Shown here piece by piece: positions 39,471 through 51,414 of a stretch of DNA of 64,000 nucleotides. The notes under the pieces are model-generated. The model was not told the origin of the DNA. It searched no databases and saw only the letters and a program-made list of their open reading frames with translations. Each line of letters begins with the position of its first letter. Within the stretch, counting starts at the first letter, position 1. A program made the position numbers and the translations under genes. This DNA comes from Liolophura sinensis (Eukaryota > Mollusca > Polyplacophora > Chitonida > Chitonidae), in the NCBI RefSeq assembly GCF_032854445.1, contig NC_088297.1, positions 13,499,039 through 13,563,038 on the forward strand, given 5' to 3'.

Positions 39471-42400
39471 CTAAGAAACAAAAATTATTATAACATGTAC
39501 GCCATGCATGCGTTTCGAATAATTGAATGAATGAATGAATCATTTGTTTGGTTTTTTACGCCCTACTCAAGAATATTTCACTTATACGACGACATGAATG
39601 AATGAATGAATGAATGAATAAAATGAATGAATGAATGCCTCTACTCAAGTATCATGCCGAAGACACCAGACATGACACTCCACTCAGTCTCCTTATACTG
39701 ACACCAGGCTAACCCATTCTGGTGTCGTTTCCACACAGCCATTTCTGACTGAAGCCAAACTTTAAACCGCCATACTGAAGCTTATTTTTGGGCTTTGGGA
39801 TTTGTTAACCTCGTCAATTTCACCTCGAGACAACTGAGGTGCATCAAAATCTATACATTCAGAAGAAGTTTTAAGTTTTGACTTAAGTCAGAAACAGCTT
39901 TGTGGAATCGGCAAAGGGGCCAGTTTCATGAAGCTCACTTTGCAAAGTTTGCCCTTAACTACCATGGTGACATATGTTGTAAAGATATAAAGTGCACTTA
40001 GCTAAGGGCAACTTAACACTAAGTATGCTTCATGTAACTGACCCCTGTTTCTTTACTCTAACCTCTCAGTGCTGAGCGCCAAGCAAGGCAGCAACAAGTA
40101 CCATTTTTAAAGTCTCTGGTATTACCTGACCCAGTTTGATCCTGGGTTGCGTTTCGAGATATAACGTCACAACAACAGTGGACTCTACAGCATGGTATGT
40201 TCAATCTCCCAATGTTAACATGGGGTGGTAGATTTATTTAGAATATCGACTTATCTAAATTCTTTCCTTGGGCGGGGTTGGGTGTCAAATACCCAAATAA
40301 TATAGTGAAACTGAGCTGGTAGTTTTGTCTTATCATAACCACTGCTAAATTCATTTATTTTAGTTTATGTAAATTGTTGATAAATACCATACTCAATAAT
40401 CTTTCACTTCTATAAATATATAAAGTCATTTTTTTTTTTCGGAATGGAGGAATCCCCAGTTCTAGAGGTAAATCAGTGAACTTTGAAAAGTTACAGAGAA
40501 TATTTCTCACGTGTGACATACAGATATGCACACCATACTGCTTATCTTCAACAAAAGTTAAACTGAGCAAAAAGCCTTCACACAAGTATGATCGGTCGAT
40601 TTGTCACCAAGGGTGCGTTCCATTTGTGGATCTAAGCACCACTGGTTCAGTGGCCACAGGAGGACACAGTGTGACATTCCAATGTTTCTGAAGACACTTC
40701 AAGTCTCGGGAGATGACTGTGGTGGCACCACTGGTCTTCTCCACTAGCCAATCGAGCGACATGTCAGTGCCTACTACCTCCTCCAATGTCCACGGGGGAA
40801 CGAATGGAACACAGTACAAGATGGCAAAAGCAGCGAAAGCAGGGGAATCTACAAATTGCGTGATAGTCACCTGGTTCAGAAAGTAAGCAAAGATCGCTTT
40901 TACGCTGTCCAGGGAAGTCGCCTCCATCATCATACGGACGGCTTCACCTTTACGAATCTTCACCACACCTGTAAACACACCTGGGTTGTCATAGCAACGC
41001 TCCAAGGTGGCTATTGCCATAACCTGTAAGGCAAAAATAGATCAAAGAAAAAAGGCAATTATCACTTGTACAATGGAAAGAAGAATAACAGACAATGCCA
41101 TGAAGAAAACATTCCAATTGTTATCAGTATACTCAGGATCGTCTTGTTTCAAACCCCTCCTAAGTAAAGCATTTTAATGGGTGTATTGGTGAGAATCTCC
41201 ATAGGCCCAATATAGAGGCAAGAAAAAAAAGTAAGGAAATTACCGCAAGTAGTTTCTTAACAAAATACAGGGTGTGTTATGGTCAAATATTAACTTCCTT
41301 TCGAAGCGTTTTCTTCACTGTTTTGTTGGGATTTATGTGTTATGATTATGCATTGAATAAAAATTTTGATTTTCCTCGGGGTCGTGCTTTCATTTATTAT
41401 TCATTTATTTTCATGTCATGACAGGTTATCGAATGCTCTAGCACTATTTTGAGGATCGTGACGGTAAATGCCACATACCAGTCGGTATCTTGATTTCTTG
41501 TGATAGCGCATGTAGCGAAAAGATTTACACCATGTAATGTAGCCCACATTCATGTATTTAACAGCTCCTAATGATATTTAGGCCTACCTTGACCCCAGTG
41601 CTATAGACAAGGGGCGTGCAGGCGTAAATGCGCTTAAAAGCTAGGTGATACGCTTCTAACATTAAAACAGAGCATACTGAATACGCTTGACAATTTGTAT
41701 GTACACTTAAATTGCTGAAAGCTACATAGTACATGCGAGATTTAAAGCAAACAGTCCTGTTCGAAATTGAAAGCAGACCTCCATGATAGTTCATGCGCAG
41801 GACGCTCTCCACGATGTGTTAGTTTTCAGGAACTGAAGGTTACAGCAAAGGCTCATGTGCCACGACCCACGGTCGTGTGTTCACGACCCAGTGTGTTTGC
41901 CATGAAAAAAATGTAGCAAGGGCTCAAGAAAATGGACATTTCAGTTACTGTACAGCAAGTTCTGCTACTGTACTGCATTAAATCATCCTAATATTGCTCC
42001 CAATGTATGGTTTTAATTCTACACCGATCCTCAGTTATTTGTGCTATGTTAAAGTGTCAACAAAGATCCAGTCTCTAAAATGAACATGAGTCCATGATTT
42101 CTGAGAGGAGAAGCTAATGCAATGACATACAATAATCACGAGAACAGCTAGTGTTCAGAAACACTTCACACTTATAATGTATACTGCCAAAAAATAAAGC
42201 ATAATACATTTTTGTCTTTTAACATTTTGATCATGTTTTGATCTCAAAACTGCAGTTGTTTGTGTATACATAAATCTTTCGACAGGTAAAAAAAAAATTG
42301 CCAGTCACATTAGGCATGTTACTGTAGAATGAAATAATACTGCAACGCCTGCTATCAAAACAAAATGAAATGGTAAAGTTGTCCGTGAGTGAGTTATTGG

Positions 42401-45400
42401 AATAAACCCAGTAGGCCTACAGCTAGGTTGAGATGTACCAAATTAAATAAATGTAGGTCTATGAGCTTCATTCAGATTCACTCCTCTTCAGAAAGAGTTG
42501 AAATAATTAATTTATTCTAGAATGTTATGACAAGTCGTTATTCTGGACAATCAACATGTACATACATATACTTGTAGTTCTATATGTAACTACAAGAATC
42601 TCTGTACCGGTAGGTGTATGTAGGCCTATATATATATATGGACATGTATGTCTTTTGATTTTCTCAATCCCCTTAACGAACTTCACACTCTGCCCCCCCA
42701 TCCACACAAGTCCATTTTACATTCAAATAAAGGTTATGGAATATTAATTTTGGTGGTGAAACTTACACTTACCTAGTAGGATATCAATCTACCTTCCAAA
42801 CAAACTTAAATGTACCTTTCTACGGATAAAATAACCCTCTTAAAATCAGACAAAATGAGTCACCATGTAGAAATTTTGCGGGTAAACTTTTGATTATAAT
42901 TTGCATCTACGAAATTGACTTCCTCTCTAAAAACTCAGTTATATCCAAATATTACATCTTTTCCTGTTGGATTTTATATTAAATAATGCATGTATAATGC
43001 TGGTAATATGTACCTGAGGAATGGCACAGAAGTTGAAGATGGACTGGTTTTTCAGGCGAGACATGTATGTCATGAGATCGGGCACCAGTTCCAACGTATT
43101 TGTAATAAGCTCGTTAAGACACAATACTGCATCAACACGCTTTTCCGGCTTGGCCAGATCCGACAGCTTACTGGCATACTTTCCCCATGCCTAAAAAGAA
43201 ATCAGCATTGTTGATATTTATATATTTATTTGATTGGTGTTTTACGCCATACTCAAGAATACTTTCACTTACAAACGGTGGCCAGCATTATGGTTGGCAG
43301 AAACCAGGCAGAGCCTTGGGGAACTGGTGACCATCCGCCGGTTGCTGGCAGGCCTTCTTACTGTACGGCCGGCGAGGAAGCCAGCATGAGCTGGACTCCC
43401 AGTGACCGTACTAGTGAGAGGCTACTGAGTCATTGTGCCGCGCTGCCCCACCTTCTTTATAATCTGCTCAGCATTTGCAGGATAGAGGTTGAACGATCAT
43501 TTGTGAATAGTTCCTTTAGGAAAAAGAAAACAATAAAATGAAGTATGTTTCAGATGTAAGACAACTAAGAACTGTTCAAGTAAATAGTTTCATTTACTTT
43601 CCTTAAAAAATGCTTCCAACCAAGTAAACTTGTTCAAAACTACCAAGTTCTACAATTGTTCGTATTGAACCAGAGGGTGTAAGTGAGTGAATGAAGGAGT
43701 GATTGGGGTTTAACGTCGTACTTAACAATCTTTCAGTCATATGACAACAAAGGAATCCTTACAGTGCATGTAATGTACCTCCTTGTTACAGGGCGGATTT
43801 CCACCGCTCTTTTATATAGTGCTGCTTCACTAAGACGACTTACCAAAGGCAAGTAGGCCGCCCGCCCGGGCCTTTATACTGATACGGGTCAACCAGTCAT
43901 TGCACTATCCCCTTCATGCTGAACACTTTTAGGTGTGACTCGAGCCAGGATTGATCCTGGATCTACCGCTCCCGAAGCGGAGGGTGTAAGTGACAATCAC
44001 GTAGATATCTGTTGTATGAACAAGCTCGTTTCAAGGTCCGTTCCAAGAATGTATTCATAAATATGTGTATATAATATGCATTTTTAATAACAAAATCTAT
44101 CAGTCCATGTAAGTTAAGTGGCGAAAACATGATGTGACGTTATTGGTCCAAATACCGTCAGCAAAGTCCACCGCAGAATCCAAATTTGTAGGCTCAAAAA
44201 GTTCTAAAAAAATTAACTGAACCTGTTCTTTGGACACTGTTTAATGGTCTTTCATCTGATACACACCTCACCTTACTGTTTTCTTTGTCTTTCACATGAA
44301 AATCATGAATTCCATGACCCCTTTATTGATTTAACACCATGCTCCTGAAGTTTTTAATGCCATGCTCCTGAAGTTTTTAATGCCATGCTCCTGAACGAGC
44401 GAGTGTTTGGGGTTTAACGTCGTACTAAACAATTTTTTGTCATATGATGAAGGAATCCTTAGAGTGCATGTAATGTGCCGCTCTTTTATCTAGCGCTGCT
44501 TCACTGCGACACCTTACCAAAGGCAAGTAAGCCGCCCTGCCCGAGCCATTATACTGATACAGGTTCACCAATTGTTGCACTATCCCCTTCATGCTGAGCC
44601 CATGCTCCTGAAGTTTTTAGTTACATGAGTAAGGTTTATAGGTGTGGGAGCAGCCAGCGAATGCTTTAACAATCTGAGCTAGAGAAGCTTCCATCAACTG
44701 GCTGAAACTGATCTAGAACAAACACCTGCACCCACCTGTATGTACTATAAATCTTCAACCTTTTCAACCACATTTTTTAGTGCACTTTATGAATACAATT
44801 ATTATGAAATGACATGAAACATGATTTGTTTGTGTCATTAAAGATGTTATTAGCTGATTTTATATTGGTTACATGATTCACACTCCTTTCTTCAGACGAC
44901 TGTAAAGAATTTATAATGACATATCAAACCAAACCAAAAACATTAATAAATAAATAAATAAATAATCATTTCCAAGGAAACTGTTCAGTTGTGTTATATC
45001 TAACATAGTGTAATTCTTCCATTTTTTGTGACATCTGGTATGCTCCCATTTAGCCAATAAACGTGTAACAACAATACAGTTTCTCTTTCATCACATGCTT
45101 CGTCCAACTAACCAATATGCACTTCTTAAGTTTTCCAAAAAAAACGTTCAGAAAATGTAATTTTGTCTTTCAGTTCAAGTAGCATCTGTGCTAAAGAAAT
45201 GCATTAAGTATTGGGAACTGAGATAACTCACAGCTTTGGGCCAGAATTCTCTCCCTTCCACAGAGTCCTCTAGATAGTCCCTGATGATGTTTGTTTTCTG
45301 TAGGAACAGCCCCATGTTGTTTGCTAGCCTCTGATCCTGTCCCACAATGCTACCTTCAAGCCCTGAGGCTGAGAACAGCTGTGACAGGCCAATACCCACC

Positions 45401-47898
45401 AGACCCGCCACATAGTGACAGTACTGATCACAGAAACAGAAAGTCAACAATCTTAAAAAATACATGATAAACTGTACGGTAAAAAATATAGCATGATTTT
45501 AAGGAAAATGAGATATATATATAAATATGTGAATTATATATATGCATATATGCAAAAACAAATTTCCGAACAACTCCTCTATTTCATGCATATTTTCCAT
45601 CACTTTTCAGAAATATTGGGCAACGACGTCATCAAAGCAGTACCACCTCAGTGCCTCGATTAGGGCTCTCCCCCGACCTCCCCCAAACAAAGTTGTTATG
45701 ACGGCTTCCACCACTGATGTCCCCACAGAAGACTGCTTAGTTCCCGGACTGACCTCTAGGGCCTTAGGAATACTGCAGTTAATACGGCCATTTTTATGTA
45801 CCAAGAAGGAAGTCTGCCAGCAACCTGTGGATGGTGAAGAGTTCCCCTGGGGTCTGCCCAGTTTCCTCCACCACAATGCTGGCTGCTGTCGTATAAGTGA
45901 AATATTCTTGACTACGGAGTAAAACATCAATCAAATAAATAAATGTACCAAGAAGGAAGCTGAAGCTTTTTTTTGTACTTCATGTTGGCCCACCTCATAT
46001 AATCCACTTTAAGAAATAAAAACCAAGCATTTCATTTTTCCTTTAAATTAGAGTTTCGGAATACAAAGAATATGCCTGCCACTGCTTACTGATTGGTTGC
46101 TAAGACTTCCACCCTGGGCTCAAGAATTTTTCACCGACATGAGGACAGTTAGGTTTATGGGTGGAAGAAAATAGTGGCTGGAGTACCTTCACCACTTTTT
46201 GAATTGCCAGGTACCTGTCAATCCTCTTGACAGCCAAAACCAAAACAAAATGTCGTTTTTAACCAGAGAATAGTGTTTTAACAAGAAGTAGTCTTTTGAA
46301 CTGGAAACCAGCTTTTTAACCACAAACCAGGGAAACACATTTTAACCTGAATTTTCATCAGAATGATACAACACACGGACACAAGTTTATCGGACTGGTG
46401 AAAACATCAAAATTCTAGTCATTTCTAGCCAGAAACCAGATCTTCACTCAAACAAAAGCTTTTTAAAGAAAAAAATAGTAATACAGTTTTCAACATGAAA
46501 AACAGGCCCAGAATGATGTATTGATTTTAAGCTTCTAAAAAAGTCAAAATTTTAATCAGTAAGTTTGGTATTGCCTTTCCTTTATTGAGCTGAAATTTGT
46601 TCCACAAAAACTTACCCAGAATTTACCTTGTCAAGTAGTAATCTGACCTTGTTACATCAGAAATAACAATTTTAAGGCAATTTGAAATACTGACATCAGA
46701 TATTGCTTTGAGATCCCGGGGCCAGGAGTCTATCTGATAAGTGAAAATCTAATATCTTGGGATTTTATCTTGAATGAATTTCACACCAGAAACCAGCTTT
46801 TAACCCTTAATGTTCGACTGACCTCATTCCATTCCTCCATGGATCCGACTCCCTTGTCCAAGAACACAGTCATCCCTTTGCCCATCCTCTTGGTGATGTC
46901 TTCAATGACCACCTGATAGTGTCTGGCTAACTCAAGGAACTCGTGTGTAATCTGGGCAGAGGAAAATGACAATATACTCTTTAGTTCTTGTTCCTCACAC
47001 AGAGCAGTGGGGGACACAGTAGGTTGGGGTGGGGATGGGTTGGGGGGGGGGGAAGAGTTGAGTGTAGCGATTCGTAGTGAACTATGACCACCGGATAGCA
47101 TCTGCTACGACACATGAGTTTCTGCTCAGAGGAGTGAGTGAGTGAGTGAGTGAGTGCTTGGGGTTTAACATCGTATCTAACAATTTTTCAGTCATATGAC
47201 GACAAAGGAATTCTTAGATTGCATGTAACGTGCCTCCTTGTTGCAGGACCAATTTCCACCACTCTTTTATCTAGTGCTGGTTCACTAAGGCGCCTTACTG
47301 AAGGCAAGCAAGCCGCCTTGCCCGAGCCCTTATACTGATACGGGTCAACCAGACCCACTGAGCTTGGATCTACCGCTCTCAAAGGGGACGCTCTACCAAC
47401 TGTGATATCTGGGCCGGTCTGCTCAGAGAAATGCTATGACAAAAATACCACCCACCCAGAGCTTGTAAGGCCATTTCTTTTTGTGTGTTTGTTTGGGGCC
47501 GGAGGGAGGGGGGGGGGGGGGAACCAACCCAATCAGAAAAAAATAGGGATCGGTAGCAAAATGTTTTTTTTCTCTAACTCATGAAGAAGATAGGGACTGT
47601 AAAGAAATTAACATTGGGAGAAAAATAACAAAGAAATTCCATCAAAAATTCCAAAAAAAAAATTTAGCTTGAGGTTTGGTTGATGTGGTTAACCCAATGA
47701 TCACATTTTTAACTATGGCCTCACACAGTGCCTATTCCTCCAATCTTTTTTTATACATTTTTTGGTGTATCTCTCCACCTGTTCTGTTATTGTACTTTTT
47801 TTTTGTCAAGCGACAAATGTTTTCACTGCTGAGAAATGTGTTTTTCTACACACACGTATATAGCTCAAATAATGCAAGTGACAGCTTGTACTTGTACC

Positions 47899-47941
<43 letters not shown>

Positions 47942-50705
47942 TACAATAATCCAGAACAGAGCTTGCTTCCTACACGTATGTAATACCTGCTGTTACAGGT
48001 CATGTATTCGTGTTGCACATCTACAAAAAGTGGGGGCCTCCATGCAGGAGATGTTAAGCATGCCAGCAGCGCGGCGCAACGAACCAGAAGCCACTCATCA
48101 ATGCAGCCGTTCTGAGTTCAAGTCCAGTTCATGGTGGCTTCCTCTCTTGCCACAAGTGGGAAGGTCTGGCAGCAACCTGTGGATGGTCCTGGGTTTCCCC
48201 CAGGTTCTGCCCGCTTCCCTCAAATCGTATAAGTGAAAAATTCTTTATTGAACAAACTGTGCTTTCCTCAGGCCGTCTTTAAAAGGATTTTACCTATGTG
48301 TAAGATTACATACTGATCAGCCGTATTCAAACGTTTGTTTATACTGAAACATCCTCCAGAATTCTTCCACATCAAGAGTAATTTACCTTTTAATGAGATA
48401 TTTAAAATAAAAAAATTAACAAAGAAGAAAGAACAAAACAAAACATGAATCCCTACTGACCTCCTCTGATTTCCCAGACAATAGTAAGTTGTATGATACA
48501 AACAATTTTTAAATTTATTGAGGGGCCTCCGTGGCTCAGTTCGTTAGAGCGCTAGTGCTGCGTAATGACTCAGGAGTCTCTCACCAATGCGGTCGCTGTG
48601 AGTTCAAGTCCAGCTCATACTGGCTTCCTCTCCAGGCATACTTGGGAAGGTCTGCAGCAACCTGCAAATGGTTGTGGGTTTCCCCCAGGCTCTGCTCTTT
48701 TTACACCCACTATAATGCTGTCCGCTGTCGTATAAGTGAAATATTCTTGAATATGGCGTAAAGATACCCCTAAGAGGCCATTCCCCTAAGAGACGCAGAG
48801 GCCATGCCCAAAATAGACTCAGAGGCCATGCCCATAAGAGATTCAGAGGCCACACACATCAGAGAGGTCATGCCCCTAAGAGACTCAGAGGCCATACCCA
48901 TCAGAGAGACGTCATGCCCCAAAGAGATTCGGAGGCCCTACCCATAAGAGAGTCAGAGGCCCTACCCAAAAGAGGCTCAGAAGCCGTGCCCCTAAGAGGC
49001 TCAGAGGCCATGCCCATAAGACTCAGAGGCCAAACCCATAAGAGGCTCAGAGGCCATACCCAGAAGACTCAAGAGGCCATACCCATAAGAGACTCAGAGG
49101 CCATGCTCCTAAGAGGCTCAGAGACCGTGCCCCTAAGAGGCTCAGATGTCATGCCCATAAGACTCAGAGGCCAAACCCGTAAGAGGCTCAGAGGCCATAC
49201 CCAGAAGACTCAAGAGGCCATACCCATAAGAGGCTCAAAGGCCATGCCTATAAGGCTCAGAGACCATGCCCATAAGACTTCAGTGGCCATACCTATCAGA
49301 GACTCAGTCATGCCCATATCAGACTCAGAGGTCAAGCCCATAATACTCAGAGGCAATGCCCAAAGAGGCTCAGAGATCTTACCTAGAATTTTACCAGGGC
49401 TTTGGTAATAGTTTGTCAAATATTGATGGTTTACTTTGTGCTCGATGCGATATTGAATATTAAATGAGAAATTCTTGGAAAGTTTTACTTATTTTATTTA
49501 TCTGATTGGTGTTCTACGCCATACTAAACAATATTTCACATATAGATGACGACGGCGTGCTTTAATATGGTGTGAGGAAACAAGGCAGGGAAACCAATAA
49601 CCTTCTGCAGGTTGCCGCAAGACTTTCCACGTACGACTGGAGAGGAAGTAAGCAGGAGCTGGACTTGATCTCACAGCGACAGCATTGGTTCCTGCAAATA
49701 CCTAGTTCAACCCCAATCAAATAAACAAATCTTTCAACTTGAGCGGAGGGACTTACGGTAGGGAAATCTTCCAGAACCATTCGATCTTTCTCTTTGCTCT
49801 CAGTGAAATTCCAGCTTCTGTCGTAGAGATTTTTGTGAAAGTTCATAAGCATGGGCACTTTCACTTTCACGGGTATCGTCATGTCATCTTCTACTGTATC
49901 CAGAGCCCTCAGTACCAGGTAAAATATACACACAGCATGCCTGCAAAATGAACAGGGACAACATCAAATACAATGTTATTACAGTAATTTGTCAGTCTAT
50001 TCACAAGTTTGCTAGATGTTTATTCCTGCATATTCGTCAGGCTTTTCACTAGTTTGCAAGAAGTTTATTCCTGCATATTTGTCAGTCTTTTCACAAGTTT
50101 GCAAGATGTTTTATTCCTGCATATTTGTCAGTCTTTTCACAGGTTTGCAAGATGTTTATTCCTGCATATTTGTAGGTCTTTTCACAAGTTTGATAGATGT
50201 TTATTCTTGCATATTCAGAGGCCATTATTCTGTGTGGACAGATAAAAGTATACCTTTTGCAAAGCCTAAATTTAGCCAATCCAACCAATGTAGTTTCATC
50301 TCCAAAATCAAATAAAAAACGTGCATAACTTTCGATGAAAAGTGAAAAGTTTGAGAAATTAGAGTAGCTCTTTATTCCCACAAACCCATCTTTGAAGTAA
50401 ATACACAAAAATAAATTCCAACATATAATAAGTACTTTACAGTATTTCAATTTTTGAAATTCTTCCCAAAATCATCCTCACCTGAGGTCGCCTTCCAGAG
50501 CTTGAATTACAGCAGCAAAACTCCGACTTGTTTTATTTAAGTAATCATAGCACTTTTGTAAAGTCTTCGACATCTTGTCCTTAAAAAAAAAAACAACAAC
50601 AAAAAGTCAAGGCAACAAAGAAAACTTGCACCCATAGTGAACAAGACATGTTCAACATGGAATATATAAGCTATCTTTTTCAAATTGGTTTTATGTGTGA
50701 TAGAC

Positions 50706-50739
<34 letters not shown>

Positions 50740-51302
50740 ATCATGCAGAAAGCTTGTAACAGCTACATGTACATGTATATAAAGAAACACTTTCCTGAAC
50801 AAACTGAACAACGGAGAGGCGTATTTAAATTTGTTGTTAAAATTCAATAAGCTTCACGGCTGGATACATTCGAGAGGATTTATGTATAAGATAAAGGACA
50901 GAGTTGACTACTTTTTCATATGTTCACAAGGTTTACTGATAAAATTATACTTTTTGCGAAGCGCTGAAACTGGCCATTCCCACTAATGTAGTTTTGTTTA
51001 CAAAATCAAATTATTTGATTTACTTATTAGATTGGTGTTTTATGCTGTACTCAGCCAGCATCCATAACGGCTCCAGTCCAATATCGCAATTCGTTATTGA
51101 TAGGCTACACAGTATCTAGCGCTGGGTAGATTTCAAAATGTTTCCCCTATTTCAGAAGAAAGACAGCGAACTATAAGCAACACATTCTCTACCCAGTACT
51201 TACATAGTCATTCTTCGGCATAGTTTTCGAATATCCGCCAAGTTTAAATTTGAGCAAAGCCACAACTTCGTCAGGGTGGGCGAAAGACTTTAGAAGATCC
51301 AT
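39249..51302 (-). CDS. FDFT1: Squalene synthase (farnesyl-diphosphate farnesyltransferase), 8 coding exons
   Basis: Joined exons in order: 51302-51204, 50579-50482, 49940-49757, 46951-46823, 45423-45232, 43190-43014, 41023-40871, 39470-39249. They total 1254 bases, giving 417 residues plus TGA, the same length as the human enzyme. Known of the family: it condenses two farnesyl diphosphates through presqualene diphosphate to squalene using NADPH and Mg2+, the first committed step to sterols, on the ER membrane. Seen: the first Asp-rich motif D80-T-V-E83-D84, catalytic Tyr171 ([10 protein letters not shown]), the second motif D219-Y-L-E222-D223, Phe286/Phe288 in IFNFCAIPQ, the VKIRKGEAV block, and a C-terminal membrane anchor (residues about 383-407). 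All junctions are GT-AG and in phase. No damage to key residues was seen, so the enzyme is predicted to be active. Confidence 0.97.
39545..40150 (-). mobile_element. SINE A and C fragments in the last squalene synthase intron
   Basis: 39545-39597 is a SINE A 3' end in reverse. 39525-39640 also carries AATG/AATGA microsatellite. 39645-39735 (AGTATCATGCCGAAGACACC) and 40045-40150 (CTCTCAGTGCTGAGCGCC) are reversed parts of SINE family C. Confidence 0.6.
40871..41023 (-). CDS. FDFT1: Squalene synthase exon 7 (residues 294-344)
   Basis: It follows CCTTACAG and encodes [38 protein letters not shown] and the exon end FAYFLNQ. Its donor is GTGACT, off consensus at +5. Without splicing, the frame stays open for a further 89 codons to a stop at about 40604. 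Confidence 0.95.
41024..43013. other. Squalene synthase intron 6
   Basis: No exon was recognised. A TATA-rich microsatellite lies near 42628-42640. Sequence at about 42730-42960 resembles 22200-22520 and 62110-62250 and is probably a dispersed repeat. Confidence 0.4.
43014..43190 (-). CDS. FDFT1: Squalene synthase exon 6 (residues 235-293)
   Basis: It follows TTCTTTTTAG. It encodes [40 protein letters not shown] and [19 protein letters not shown]. The last part is nearly invariant in the family and includes Phe288. Confidence 0.97.
43217..43450 (-). mobile_element. SINE family A, reverse copy
   Basis: Reversed tail TTTATTTGATTGGTGTTTTA, then body to GTGAGAGGCTACTGAGTCA. It lies 27 bases upstream of exon 6's acceptor, within the region where the branch point would be expected. 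Confidence 0.75.
43685..44610 (-). mobile_element. Two SINE family B copies (43685-43985 and 44400-44610)
   Basis: Both start with reversed GGGGTTTAACGTCGTACT. The first runs on to the tRNA-like head (GATCTACCGCTCCCGAAGCG); the second is cut after CCCCTTCATGCTGA. A CATGCTCCTGAAGTTTTTA sequence is tandemly repeated before the second (44338-44395) and recurs after it at about 44600, consistent with insertion into that small repeat. Confidence 0.7.
44745..45175. mobile_element. MITE family 2 fragment and MITE family 1 copy
   Basis: 44745-44850 is the left part of MITE family 2 (ATCTTCAACCTTTTCAACC to TTTGTTTGTGTCATTAAAG). About 45010-45175 is a reversed, diverged MITE family 1 copy (TAATTCTTCCATTTTTTGTG, with GCTCCCATTTAGCCAATAA). 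Confidence 0.5.
45232..45423 (-). CDS. FDFT1: Squalene synthase exon 5 (residues 171-234), second Asp-rich motif
   Basis: It starts with the catalytic Tyr171 ([20 protein letters not shown]) and includes [19 protein letters not shown] with D219-x-x-E-D223, then GREFWPKA. The donor is GTGAGT. Confidence 0.97.
45555..46000 (+). repeat. Dispersed repeat D, copy 2, split by a SINE
   Basis: The same family as 37500-37785. It contains ATTTCATGCATATTTTCC, GCAACGACGTCATC, AAAGTTGTTATGACGGCTTC and CGGCCATTTTTATGTACC. A truncated SINE (45813-45942) splits it, and the repeat resumes as AAGCTGAAGCTTTTTTTTGT. Confidence 0.65.
45813..45942 (+). mobile_element. 5'-truncated SINE family A with perfect 17-bp target duplication
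   Basis: ATGTACCAAGAAGGAAG flanks the insert at 45796-45812 and 45943-45959. Only the 3' 130 bases of the SINE are present (TCTGCCAGCAACCTGTGG to ATCAAATAAATAA). It is inserted in dispersed repeat D. Confidence 0.92.
46823..46951 (-). CDS. FDFT1: Squalene synthase exon 4 (residues 128-170)
   Basis: It follows CTCTGCCCAG. It encodes [40 protein letters not shown] and WNE. The donor is GTCAGT. Matches human FRNLAEKYQTVIADICRRMG, then GMAEFLDK. Confidence 0.95.
47138..47460 (-). mobile_element. SINE family B, near-complete reverse copy
   Basis: It starts with the reversed tail GTGAGTGAGTGAGTGAGTG and GGGGTTTAACATCG, and ends with the reversed head CTCTACCAACTGTGATATC. Confidence 0.75.
47500..47945. 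repeat. Microsatellites in squalene synthase intron 3
   Basis: A G run at 47507-47520 and a long TA repeat at about 47903-47938. The sequence between is unrecognised. Confidence 0.75.
48030..48770 (+). mobile_element. Two SINE family A copies (48030-48245, 48520-48770)
   Basis: The first is diverged, with the head AGGAGATGTTAAGCATGCC. The second is well kept from GGGGCCTCCGTGGCTCAG to AAATATTCTTGAATATGGCG, but its AAATA tail is replaced directly by the following minisatellite. Confidence 0.75.
48771..49390 (+). repeat. Minisatellite of 26-32 bp units abutting a SINE tail
   Basis: Units of the type CCCATAAGAGACTCAGAGGC, CATG, with indel variants (CTAAGAGGCTCAGAGG). It begins where the SINE A 3' tail should be. 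A 164-codon frame across it is a by-product of the repeat. Confidence 0.85.
49490..49700 (-). mobile_element. SINE family A, reverse copy
   Basis: Reversed tail TTATCTGATTGGTGTTCTAC through GGACTTGATCTCACAGCGAC. It ends about 55 bases below exon 3's donor. Confidence 0.72.
49757..49940 (-). CDS. FDFT1: Squalene synthase exon 3 (residues 66-127), first Asp-rich motif
   Basis: The Arg66 codon is completed here. The exon encodes [20 protein letters not shown] with D80-x-x-E83-D84, then [19 protein letters not shown]. The acceptor follows TTTTGCAG and the donor is GTAAGT. Confidence 0.97.
49990..50215 (-). repeat. 45-bp minisatellite in squalene synthase intron 2, about 5 units
   Basis: On the + strand the unit is GTTTGCAAGATGTTTATTCC, TGCATATTTGTCAGTCTTTT, CACAA. 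It ends about 50 bases upstream of exon 3's acceptor and includes no exon sequence. Confidence 0.87.
50482..50579 (-). CDS. FDFT1: Squalene synthase exon 2 (residues 34-66)
   Basis: It follows TTTTTTTTAAG. It encodes [20 protein letters not shown] and [21 protein letters not shown] is a family hallmark. The donor is GTGAGG. Confidence 0.95.
50700..51203. other. Squalene synthase intron 1
   Basis: An A run at about 50708-50736 and a reversed SINE A 3' end fragment at about 51018-51060. Nothing else was recognised. Confidence 0.45.
51204..51302 (-). CDS. FDFT1: Squalene synthase exon 1 (residues 1-33)
   Basis: It opens [20 protein letters not shown] and ends SKTMPKNDY before the donor GTAAGT. 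The start is chosen because the residue numbers of Asp80, Tyr171 and Asp219 then equal those of the human enzyme. Confidence 0.94.
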
Positions 51303-51414
51303 GGCAGTGGTAACCGGTATCGGTAATGAGTATATCAGTACGACTCGAAATGTTGCTGTCCAAATGTTACAACAACAGCGGCACGTTGAAAAGGCCTGTT
51401 TGCGCTTGATAAAG

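Noticed and set aside
47676-48236. 186-codon frame
   Set aside because: It crosses a TA microsatellite and a SINE within a squalene synthase intron, on the opposite strand. No domain was seen.
48914-49408. 164-codon frame
   Set aside because: It lies wholly in an irregular 26-32 bp minisatellite, and indels between units would break a protein.
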